From contig CAJINV010000008.1 of assembly GCA_905178155.1 (NCBI GenBank), positions 3,167,303 through 3,231,302 on the forward strand: 64,000 bases of DNA, given 5' to 3'. The position numbers and the translations under genes were made by a program. The notes under the pieces were generated by a model, which worked only from the letters and a program-made list of their open reading frames with translations, made no database searches and was not told the DNA's origin. How positions within the stretch are numbered: position 1 is the first letter of the stretch; each line of letters begins with the position of its first letter. The stretch is from Amoebophrya sp. A120. Its lineage: Eukaryota; Sar; Dinophyceae; Syndiniales; Amoebophryaceae. This document shows, one piece after another, positions 35,111-45,120 of the stretch.

Positions 35111-36847
35111 AAATCTCATACGGTGGAGCTCGCTACCTCATTTGGAGGCAGCGACTGTCTAAGCGAAGCACTAACGCGCTCGCATCAGAACTATGAGTGA
35201 GAGGCACCCGGGCGATAGCTACGGCGCGCGGCCCGGCATGATTGCGCCGGCGTTTGCGCCGCAAGAAGAGCGCGCTAACGCGCACCCAACCGGGCCCTGC
35301 AGGGCACTGGGGGCACCAAGGAAGCTAGCGCATTGGGCGATCGGCCACGCGAGCATGGGTGCGACCCCCCTTGTGGCAACGGCAACGGGGGAACATCAAT
35401 TTCGAAATGAAACCTAAAACAGACTATGGAAGTGCATCGTTGAATCCGGACACCCATCCACACATATACGATCATCCGAACCTCCTACATTAGAATCATT
35501 TTCCTTTTCGTTCGTTTGATTTCGCAATTGGAATTGGTACGCTCGCCCACACGCCGACAAATAATACGGCTGAGTGATAGATCAAGATTTCCCGCCGATA
35601 AGTCCGCTCACCACCCACAGCCTGACAGACATACGACCTTGCAGCAGGGTGTTGCCAGGAGGATTCAATCCATCCATCGGCATTGCTTTCACATGAGAAG
35701 ATGGAAAAGCATTCCAATGCTATCTGATATGTTGAGTCGCTCTGTGAGGAGCGAGAGATCGCTCGGCCTTTCGAACAAAAATTGAAAAATATCTGCTGAT
35801 CATGTTTTTAAGAAAATATGGCGCCGCGGTTACGGAAGAGAGGTCCGTCCCGAGCACCTACAGCAGATAGCTGTCGTTCTGCCGTGTTGGAACGACAGCG
35901 ACGAAGTTCATCTACTCATAGTCGGGAAGAAGCCCAGTGGTGACCAGCATCAATCATTATATTCGGCGCTACTCAGCAACTCCAGGGATGACATATTATT
36001 CGTCTTGCGCGCCCGCGCACATGATCAGGTACAACCGCCAGCCTCCCCACGACGACCGTGTGCACCAAGTGCTTGTGAACGCGCATCTACCCCAGGGAAG
36101 CCGCTAAAATCCCCCTAGCGGAAGAGGGAGCCCACAGAAAAAGCCACGGAAAAAGAATCGCACGAAGACTATCTAGAAGATACACAAGTCACGCACGTAC
36201 GACCATTCCCAATGTGCAAGTTTCAAAATAGTTTGAGATCGTTTCCAATGAAGAGGCATGCACCGAAGATAACGAAGAATGTTGCTACGATGTAGCTACA
36301 TCCGAAAATTACGAAAAGAAGAATCTGTGACGGTGCGGGGTCACGGCAACTTTAGTATTATGTCTTGAGCGAGGGACGAGTTCCGATAAGTAAAATCCAG
36401 AAGCACGGGACCCACTTTCGAACACAATTACCGCACGTCCTCCGGGCAACTCACGGTGGTGGCGAATGCCTGCCGCGATGCTGTGTAGCTCGCAGCATTT
36501 TCTGCTCGCTGGCGTTTGATTTGCTTTATCAGTGGTTGACAAAAAATCTAGCGTAAATGGGTGCTTTGATTCATCAGTGCAGAGGTCCGCAACTCTTCAT
36601 GGGGCATCGCAGTTCGTGCTTGTTCACGCTTCCCGCGTTGCCACGGAAAAACGATTCCTTTAACAACCGTCGACCGAGATGTCATGTTTGGAGTATTTTT
36701 GTGTGGACTTGTTCAACATCTGTGTGAAGGAATTAAAAAATTGTTTTTTCATTCCTGCGCCAACTCGCCAAGAACCACGACTACACCAGAAGACTGGGAC
36801 CCGATGATCGTTGATGACAGCCAAGAAAGACTTGTTTATCTTCCTCC

Positions 36848-38039
36848 TTACTTCTTCTTCTTCTCCAGCTTCTTCTTGTAGAAGGCCAACTCGTCGCCTT
36901 CCAGGATGTAGCCATCGCAGCGGCCGGTCTGGCCCGGGCGGGAGCTGATGCAGGCGAGCAGACGACCGGAGTTGAACTGGTCCTCCAGGTTGGCGTCGAG
37001 CTTGTGCACGCGACCGGCCTGCTTGGCCTTCACGTGTCCGGAGATCTTCACCTCCTCCTTCTTCTCCTTCTTCTTGCCCAATTCCACACCGTAGTGCTTG
37101 GAATACCTGCGTTTGCGTGTTTGTTTCATCTTTTTTTGATACCCGTGCGTGCACAGCCATAAAGTTTATTTCCATTGTTCATCGTAGGACTATCATTGTA
37201 AAGTCTGTGACGACCCATAAGGTCATTATGGAAAACGGAGATCTGAAACATGAAAACTTTTTCTTTGAAGAAAGAAAGCTCCTGGTGAAAGAAGTGGTCC
37301 TTCAGCTTCACCACGACAGATCTATCTGCATTGACAACAAGTGCACTTTCACTTCTTCGGGCATGAAATTTAGAAAAACAAATACCACTGCTTGAAGGGC
37401 ATGGCGTCGATCTGGACGATGGTGTTCTTGACCAGGGTCTTGGTGCGCACCAACTCGTTGGACACGGAATTGTACACAACGTCCATAACACGGACCTTGC
37501 GCGTGCAGTTCTCGCTGCCCCACGAGTAGTTACCGCTGTCCAAACGCAAAGCGCGGAACTTCTTGTTGGCACCTGATTTTTTGTTCATTCGGTGATATCC
37601 TTGCTTTATTCGTGAAAAGTTTTCTAGGCAAGAACGTGTTCGTCGAGCGAGCGCAGCGCGACGAGTCCTAGCGCGCGAAATTTTTTGCAGAAGTAATTTG
37701 TAGATATTTCGACCAAGAACCCCAGGTGGGAGAATGAAAAAAGCACTGGATAAATAAAAGTGGACCTTCGTTCGATGCTGACGTGTATGCAGGGAAGAAG
37801 TTGTAAGTGCGCGAAATAGTAATTTTGTCAGAAAATACGCAGTTTTTATTGTTATGTTACGACTAGTTGGTGGGAAAAAAAACTTTTATACCACGGCAGC
37901 GGACGACGCGGACGCGCTTGTGGCCCAGACGGGTCATGGCGGACGGGCGGCCCATCTCGTACTTCCTCTTCTTCTTGTGCACGTTCACGCGCCCACCGGT
38001 CAGGCGGTGCTTGTGGCGGCTGTCACGAGTGATACCCAT
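36848..38039 (-). CDS. RPS8: 40S ribosomal protein eS8
   Basis: Component of the small ribosomal subunit. Three exons: 38039-37892, 37572-37386 and 37106-36848 (594 nt, 197 residues; animal eS8 is about 208). The N-terminus [17 protein letters not shown]…[17 protein letters not shown], middle [18 protein letters not shown]…[11 protein letters not shown] and C-terminal [10 protein letters not shown]…[25 protein letters not shown] are all diagnostic. Both introns are GT-AG (donors GTG|GTATAAAA and TG|GTATTTG; acceptors TCAG|GTGCC and CGCAG|GTATT), 319 and 279 nt long, with no inverted ends. The C-terminus is a KKKLEKKKK tail. It contains no introner, unlike ECM29. Confidence 0.95.
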
Positions 38040-40413
38040 TTTCGAGAGGTTGTGTTCTGCTAGATTTTTCGCACTGATAAAGTATCAAACACACGATGGT
38101 GTTTTTGTTCTTTGTCCCTGTTTTTCAAAAATGTGCAAGCAGTGTTGAAGTCCATGAGTTTCTAGTGAATTCGATTTAAAAAGCTAGATCGATAGACTTC
38201 TTTCAGGAACCATTCAGGATGTGATCGCTTCAGGAAAGGATCGGTTGTGCGCACGACGTCTGTCGTCGCAAAGGTTAGGATCGCCGGGCATTTCAAGCGC
38301 TGAAAGAAAGGTCAAAGGCAAGAGCCGAGGATTCAACATCGTCTGCAGGATCGATCTTCTGGTGTAACTATTTGCTTTTGGGGAACGGGTTGATGAAGAT
38401 CCTCATTCTATGAGCAGACCGAGAAGTGATTTAGATCCTGTTTTTTCTGGGGTCAAATCCCAATGCGGATTTACTTTGGAGAAATTTAGATTTTAGCGGG
38501 ATGTTTGCTGTTCTTTTTCTATCCTCTTACGCCCATTTTCAGTGAAACTTTTGCGTTTCAAGGATCGATCGCTTCGCTGACACACTGTTTTTGATCTAAA
38601 GGCAACACGGGGATACCTAAATAGACCGATAAAGGGATCATCATCTTCATGCCAAGATTGATCAGCACCAGGACACTCGGACGGCACGAACGATCTTTAT
38701 TTTGCAAGTCAGAACGACTTTCCGGTGTGGGTCTTCTCTTTGCGTGAAAGGAAAGATACTGCGTCATTTTCGCAACTGGCTCGATACACCAAGAAATCGT
38801 CGTCGTTCATGCTCATGGGGGTTTGCAATACAAAATCGATGGCAGGGACCTGCTCCTGGGAAGCAGCGAGCACGATCAGGGTCTACTTCGTGTTAGTGCT
38901 ACAATATGATTGATACAAGACAAATATTTCTGTCCTTTTTACTCTGCATTCTTTTTGTTCCCTCATCTTCGACCCGACAAAAAGCCCACGATCCCGCCCC
39001 GGAGGCGGAATTTATCAACCACAATTCTTGAAACTAAATACAGGATCTAAGCGTAAGCACCACCAGTGCTACTACGGTCGTGGTACTGGTAGCAGAAAGC
39101 AGTATATCCTTAAAGTACGAGGTAACGACTACGTTAGCTGTGGTCCCGAGCTCTGAACCCCGGTGCTGTAATAAAGAAATCACGACTGGTTTCTTGCCTT
39201 GGTTCAAGACTTGATTATGGTGAGGTGCATCACTAGGATAATCAGGGGCCTGATGTTCGTGTTTTAGTGTAGTCATTCCGTGAAGAATGTCGCCACTTTT
39301 GATATCCTTGCATCGCTCTCATCATGTCATTCTTGAATTGCTAAATTCTTACCGAGTAGTGTTGTTGTTTGACCGATAGGTCCACATTAGCGCAACATAA
39401 GGGTCGCACCGAGGGTGCTCGGTCAACAACTCCCCGATTCGGTCGTTTGACCGCCCAGCTCAGTGGTAGGTCACTTCAGCGCTGTTCTTTGCAGCCTCGC
39501 GCGGCACTCTCCCAACTTGCTCCTTCGATATCCGACTGCGCAACTCCCCTCCACTGTTTTTATTCTCAAGCGATGTTTTCAGTTGTTGTAGTTCGCTTCT
39601 GGTGAATGGTTTGATGATTGGCTTTCGCTTTGCCTCACAAAAGTCTAGCATTACAGGGTGTCGGGAGCCTCTCAAATACAAATACTACCATCCATGCATC
39701 GGTTTCTCATGCAGAGGTAGTATGATTGGACAAAGTAACAAATATCTAACAGCTCCTCCGACTTCGCGCAAACGGCTAAGTCGGGAAAATCCAGGAAGTT
39801 CATGCGTATCTGTCACATGTGTACTGCAAAGCTTTCAAATTCCGCCCAAAATTGAAAGCATTTGCAGCAGGCATGTGCGTTTTTGGCTTCAATTTGCAGC
39901 CTCTACAGTACACATGTGACGAATTTCTTGCGTTTTCCCGACTTAGCCGCTTGCGCGAAGTCGGAGGAGCTGTTAGATATTTGTTACTTTGTCCAATCAT
40001 GAGAGGTAGATTATGCAGCTACAGTTTTTACCAGCTGCTTGATCTTCTGTAGTTAGTTACTTCATCTGCGCACGCCACACAAACAATGTGATCAGGGGAC
40101 GTTAGGCACTCCGATATTGGATCCCGCCCGACTAGATGCGCCGGATGAAGACGAAGAGGACGCTAAACGCTGTGCCTTCCCGGTAAAAGCGGTGTAGCCT
40201 GGAGAGCGAGAGGGAAGATAAATAATTTCATATCCTGATCTGTCGTCGAATTTGACGCGCGACCATCATCATTAATATCGCATATGGGAGCAAGTAGTTT
40301 ACAACTATGAAATCGAGCTAGTAAACAATTCACTCTGCATGTGCCAGCGGTCCGAAACTGAGCATGTGGTTACTTCCACGAACAGACACCTTCGAGCCCT
40401 CTCCTTGTGAAAC
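38040..40413. other. Intergenic region
   Basis: No coding sequence is recognised. The upstream region of eS8 is part of it. The only clear structure is the 281-bp TIR element at 39721-40001. Confidence 0.5.
39721..40001. mobile_element. MITE-like TIR element with 8-bp TSD
   Basis: AGAGGTAG flanks it on both sides (39713-39720 and 40002-40009). The TIRs are nearly identical for about 68 bp, starting TATGATTGGACAAAGTAACA / CATGATTGGACAAAGTAACA, and resume with TCACATGTGTACTG. It is intergenic. The 8-bp duplication separates it from the 5-bp introners and would fit hAT-like transposition (inference). No transposase inside. Confidence 0.88.
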
Positions 40414-41105
40414 TCATGAGTACAACTTACCTTCACGCTTTGCCACCTCATGTGGTCGTCCGGGCCCACCACCAGCGAGGGGCGGACAGGACACACGCAG
40501 GTTCAGGGGCGAAACTTCTTCCGCGCTGTGCGGAAACAGCAGGGACGAAGCAGGAGCTCCTCCACCCGAAAGATTCCCAACAACCGCGTCGTGCGATGAA
40601 CTACCGTAGGCGTGGCTTGATATTACCCCGGTATCGAAACTGTAGAACTGCGATGATGAACTATTGTCGGCGTGGTAGTTCGTGTACATCTTCCAGGCGA
40701 GAATACTGCCGCAGAAGAAGGCGGCGGGGCAGAGCAGGTACAGTATCGCAAGAAAAAAACTGTGTAAGTGTAAATTTGTGTTGCAGAAAGTGCAAAACTG
40801 TTAGACTTGTCATGCTGGACATGCATCAGAGGCAATTTTCGTGCGTGTCTTCACGTGCTAGCTACGTCTGACAGGTTTTCTGTGTCATGCAAAGCAAACT
40901 TGTGATGCTATTCCCTCAAGAAACTTACACTTACACAGTTTTTTTCCTGGATATACAGCGACCCGAAAATATTTTCGGCCAGCGACCGGTCGGGCCCGAA
41001 GAAAGTGCGCGCTGCAGGCCTCCTTGCGTGGCTCATCAGAACGGATATCTGCATCACCCTGTTGTAAAAAGGCAAGTGGTGCATCATCACGGTGTTTCCA
41101 TGCAA
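40414..41105 (-). CDS. Membrane-segment protein fragment (5' end unresolved)
   Basis: I do not recognise this protein. The minus-strand reading …ARTFFGPDRSLAENIFGSLY is cut by the 40744-40953 introner and continues in phase as LLCPAAFFCGSILAWKMYTNYHAD… to a TGA at 40414-40416. The hydrophobic stretch LYLLCPAAFFCGSILAW is a likely transmembrane helix. The tail is Ser/Gly-rich and low complexity. The start is uncertain: an ATG near 41105 is possible, or this is the 3' half of the 41325-42002 gene joined by an intron. Together they would give a four-helix membrane protein. Confidence 0.45.
40744..40953. mobile_element. Introner in membrane-protein gene, family H
   Basis: TSD TACAG exact (40739-40743, 40954-40958). 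Left end TATCGCAAGAAAAAAACTGT; right end CTTACACTTACACAGTTTTT then TTCCTGGATA. Same family as ECM29 introner 3. Excision joins ENIFGSLY|LLCPAAFF in frame on the minus strand. Confidence 0.9.
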
Positions 41106-41324
41106 AAATTCAATTCCTTTTATTCAATTCCTTTTGCGGTGCACGAGCACGGATTAAGGGTTCATCAGCGCGAAAGGCTGGCTCATCGATAGAAGCTGAC
41201 TCAATGAACTCTAGCGTGCGAAAAATTCTTGGATGGCCCGAAAAATGGCTGGGTGTATTGGAAGATGTACGGGTGAAGGTGGCTACGAACGAGAAAAGCG
41301 GCTACAAGAAAAGCAACTACATGA

Positions 41325-42002
41325 TCATACATCCTCTAGATTGATATTGCAATAGGACTGTAGCACGTCACTATACTTGAGCGTCTCGATGATCCCCAGA
41401 TAGAATCCGAAGAGGTATCCTGTGTAAAAACGTCCCCACACCATAGTTGTCACGCAACTCTGCATGCTTAAAATGTTTCTCATGCGGAGCCCCATGAAGA
41501 GCATTTTCTAATGCGGTTTGGAAATCTGTAATGCGCCAATCAGCATGAGATACTAGATCTGTAATGCTGCTTAGCTAGCTCAGACAGCACTACACTACGT
41601 GTCCAAATTTGTCATGCGAAACAGCCAAAGCTTATCGATTTGTCTAGCGGATTTCCCATCTTGACTCTGGTGTGGGGACATTTTTACTCAGGATAAGAGG
41701 CCCCAATACATGATGAACTGCAGCTCCAGATGGTTGTAAAGACTTAGCCAGCCCAGCAGCGCTCCCAGTAGACAGAAAAAAGCGCCAAGCACGTCGGAGG
41801 ATTCCCGGGAGGCAGCAGCTGCGCCGCTCGTCGTACCGCTGCTCGACCCCAGCAGCCCAAAATCGTGAATGCGGGTCAGCGAGGAGAGCGTCTGGGCCCC
41901 CAGCAGGAACACCATCAACCCCTTCCGGCGCAACACGTAGTCTGACGGCGGTCCCTCGCTCTCGCCCGCCAGCGCGTGCGACAGCGTCGCAGGCAGCACC
42001 AT
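41325..42002 (-). CDS. Small multi-pass membrane protein, unrecognised
   Basis: Exons 42002-41696 and 41410-41325 join in phase after removal of the 41416-41695 introner plus one TSD, giving 130 residues (MVLPATLSHALAGESEGPPSDY … NINLEDV-stop). Three hydrophobic segments are visible: LMVFLLGAQTLSSL, VLGAFFCLLGALLGWLSLY and FIMYWGLLFGFYLGIIETL, the last one created only by introner removal. A Ser/Ala/Gly linker lies between the first two. The stop TGA overlaps a possible donor (GAT|GTATGATC), so the gene may continue into the 40.4-41.1 kb reading. Function unknown. Confidence 0.55.
41416..41695. mobile_element. Introner in membrane-protein gene, family C
   Basis: TSD AGAGG exact. Left end TATCCTGTGTAAAAACGTCC; right end GGGACATTTTTACTCAGGAT then A. 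It is closely related to ECM29 introners 1, 17 and 25, so family C occurs in genes on both strands. Confidence 0.93.
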
Positions 42003-42698
42003 GATGATCCGAACAGTTGTAGTGTTGATCACTACATATTACAAGTATCTATCTCCGGTTACGGTTTCGCAGCTACGCATGAAAGACCTTCTACTTGTTC
42101 TTACAGGCCCCCGAGCACCTTCCTTGTATAGTTTTTCTTTTTTCCAAAATTATAAAATGAGCCATTGCTAGGACGAGGGTCGGCTTCTTGAAACGAGTGC
42201 GAGCGAGCTTGGCTTTGTTTCTCATCCCGATACGCGACTTGTGATACGGCCCCTGGACACGAACCCCCGCCACGGTCCACTGAAACAATACGACTTGTTG
42301 TAGAAAGGTGCGACTTGTCAGTCCTCTAGTAAGATGATTCCCATCACGGAAAAATGAAAATTGCGACGACGACAACAACGATCATGATGAGTCACGACGA
42401 CCTCTGTACATACGATTCTATGCTTTTCCGAGAAATATTTGGTATTCAGCGATAACAAAGAAACAGTTGCGTCAGAGTCATTGCAGGAGAGCGTAGGCCG
42501 GCGTTGTAGCTGCGACAACCAGAATCAATATCTGCGCCGGACGAGGAGGACGTAAGGCAATTTATGCGCTTCAGCTACCAGCTCCTGTTACTTATCCCAC
42601 AAACCGCAGTCGATTTCAGTTTGCCTTTTCAGCGTCTAATTTCGGAACCGGGGCCAACTTCTAAACTACTACGGAGTTCTTGTTGCCGACAGCTTGAT

Positions 42699-44544
42699 AC
42701 TTCAAAAGTTCACTACTGGACTTGGAAGGTTCACCAAAATCTTGCTTCCGGGGGAGGTACTTCTACCCCGAACTGCGTCCTTGACCTTGTCCGTATTTCC
42801 AGTTCCGCCAGGCCTGCTCCTGGATTCATCCCGCGCACTGTCGCTGATCCCCTTTAGATCCAGGTACCGCTCCAGGTAGGTGGCGTTCTGCCTCCACGCG
42901 AGCGTGGCCCGCAGCATGTCCAAGCTCTTCGCCTTCTCGTCTTGCACCATGATGAACGCCTGCTGGCTATTCAGAGGAAAAGTAGCCCCCAAAGAAACTA
43001 CTCAAAACAAAGGCTGAAGTAGGGGATCATTTGTGATGCTAAAACAACCGCGCCGACATTGCCGTTGTCCACTATCGCTGGGGAGGCAAGCCTCCGCAGG
43101 CGCTAGAGCGGCATAGGGTCAGAACCGTGAAAACATCGCGGGGATCATTTGTGATACTGCGAAAAACAACCGTAGTACCGACGGCTCCATTTATTTTCGA
43201 CTTTTTATGTTCTGTCGCACGAAAAAAATCATGCCAAGTAAACATTCAGCAAATCTCGCTCCGAGAAGTAAGTACTGACTATGGGGGGGAAGAGATTGAT
43301 ACTTCATTTTGGTACTGCCGCGCGTGCGCGACGATCTTCGCGGCTTCCGCCGCGCCGCCCGCCGTGATGTTGGTGATAAGGGCGTCGTTCTCGGCCACCA
43401 AAGTGAATAGTTTCTGCTCCACTTCCACCACCTTCTGCTGGTACTCATTCACCACCTTCTGCTGTTCCGCGACTTGAATTTGCGTTATCGTGTCCTCGAA
43501 CTTTTGGTCGAAGTCCACCCGGAGAATCTGAAACAGGGGCACCGAAACGTAACCAAGCTCCGACAGTGTTTCGTTCACCCCGGCACGAATGCATCCACGT
43601 TGAGAAAAACATAAACAGCCGACAAGCTCGGCGGCGGTAAATCATGTCAAGTGCCGACCACGAACTTGCAAAATTCGCTTTATTCGTATTCAAACTTCAG
43701 CACTTACATAAAACGATGGAGGACCCTCGACACGGCGCCGCAAAGGCACGACTGCGTCTCACTACTACATCACTATCAACATTTTGATGCGACTGTAGGA
43801 AAATTCTCCACACCGACCTCTAGTAGGTCCCCAGAAGGACTAGCAGGGCACATCAAATGATCGCGGCCGCAACAAGCGTGTTTTCATCTCTAGTGTACTA
43901 TTATACGCTGGGATAGCATCCGTTCCGCGATCAGATGTCGCTTGGTCCAGAAATCCTGCGGCGTGAAGCGCTGCGCGATGTTCGATATTTGGTTGTAGGA
44001 CAACAGCAGCCACCGGTCACGCGCCGCCTCGTAGCCGCCAAAGGAGGTGTAGATGTCCTTCAGGTTTTCCCGGTTCAGCACAAATTCGAAACTCGCCGAG
44101 ATGTCGATGGGCTGTCCGCCGCTGTCGGGGTCGCTCGGGTCGGCTCCCGTGCGGGTGCGGACGGGTCTCCGGTCGGCGGCCGTGTGGTTGGAAAATTCCA
44201 CCAGCTGGTAGGTCGCCGGGAACAGCAGAAATTTTTTGAAGAAGCCCACGTAGTGCAGGCCGCCGCGGTACGCGCGACCGTCTTCCAGCAGTGACCCGGT
44301 CAGCGAGTTCTGTAAAATGCCGTACTCATTCGGGTCCAACCCCTCCAGGCAGGAAAGCGTGGAAAGTAGCAGGAGAAACAAGAGTCCCCCCAGCGCCGTC
44401 AGCACGGTTTTGAGGCTGCGACACGGGCTGTCGCCGTCCTCGTCGCACAACAGCTGAAAAAACATTATTGATTTCGCGCGATCATATATTCATCGTCCAG
44501 AACAACAAATTGTTGTACCTACTACGCACCGCGGTCCGCTTCAT
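42699..44544 (-). CDS. SPFH/band-7 (prohibitin-like) membrane protein
   Basis: Family members form membrane-anchored ring or cage assemblies. After a short N-terminus comes one transmembrane helix (TVLTALGGLLFLLLLSTLSC), then the SPFH domain (EFVLNRENLKDIYTSFGG…FTPQDFWTKRHLIAERM), the VSVPLFQILRVDFDQKFEDTI segment, and an alpha-helical coiled coil (QVAEQQKVVNEYQQKVVEVEQ). Proposed exons: 44544-44530 (MKRTA, tentative), 44453-43907, 43598-43302 and 42967-42699 (TGA stop); the total of 1128 nt keeps frame, giving 375 residues. The 43599-43906 intron has no AG acceptor at the required place and is flanked by CAGCGT / CAACGT. The last intron looks like an introner. Confidence 0.7.
42968..43301. 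mobile_element. Probable introner in SPFH gene, family B-like
   Basis: Ends TATTCAGAGGAAAAGTAGCC and, on the other side, the complement of TATCAATCTCTTCCCCCCC. Flanks CTGGC / CTTCA do not match well. Removing exactly 42968-43301 restores phase (QYQNEG|QQAFIM). A direct repeat of GGGATCATTTGTGAT occurs at about 43024 and 43142. Confidence 0.55.
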
Positions 44545-45120
44545 GAGAGAATCTGATGCTCTGGATCTCCACCAAATACTTACTGCACGTCCGGACCACG
44601 ACTCTCGCGGCCGTGCCCACGCTCCTCTCTCTTTCTAAGGTAAGTAGTACAGTTGATAGCAATGTGGATCATAGCCTCAGCTACTGCTCTCTTCATCTTC
44701 CAAAGCATGACTCGCAGGGCGGTCAAAGGCCTTTGGCCGCACTCTGTTTCACCGAACACATTGGGAACAAGGGATAAAGGTCTTTATCTACACCTCCTCG
44801 TCCTGCATCGGGTACTACCCAGGTACTAGAATGAAGAACATTTTTTGATGAATCAGAAAAACCCAGCGAACGCTTGGATGTCGCGAAACTTCAGATCGTG
44901 ATTATTATACAGGTCGTATTTACTACTGAGTACTTTGTATACTATGTCTCCTCATCTTCGTGGAGAAAGAGAGAGCAAAATCATCACTCTGTCTGTCGCA
45001 TGACCCTCCGAGTCATGCGGTGTGTCGCAAAAAACCTGATCCAAATACTAATCCCGGCAGTGTCGCTTCACCGAAGAAGATCTTGAAAGATTCATTAAGA
45101 TGCCAAGAGTTTCATTGCTT
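44545..45120. other. Short intergenic region
   Basis: Lies between the SPFH gene start and the GNL3 stop. A plus-strand ATG reading at 44556 ends at a good donor (AAG|GTAAGT), but no partner exon is seen. Nothing else is recognised. Confidence 0.4.

Larger units (their letters stand above)
32790..36847. other. Intergenic region with AT-rich island
   Basis: No gene is supported between the end of ECM29 and the end of eS8. 32.88-35.11 kb is strongly AT-rich (listed separately). 35.18-35.42 kb is abruptly GC-rich. 35.5-35.8 kb has an open reading of about 89 codons without a recognised domain. The remainder shows nothing I can name. Confidence 0.5.

Noticed and set aside
39445-39540. tRNA-like A box (AGCTCAGTGGTAGGTC) followed by a B-box-like CCTTCGATATCC
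   Set aside because: Acceptor and T arms do not pair; at most a tRNA-derived remnant.
42091-42378. Minus-strand 95-codon reading between the membrane-protein and SPFH genes
   Set aside because: Basic composition but no recognised domain; more likely untranslated or intergenic sequence.
44556-44640. Plus-strand ATG exon ending at AAG|GTAAGT
   Set aside because: No downstream plus-strand exon is seen and it lies against the SPFH gene's 5' end; a single good donor is not enough.
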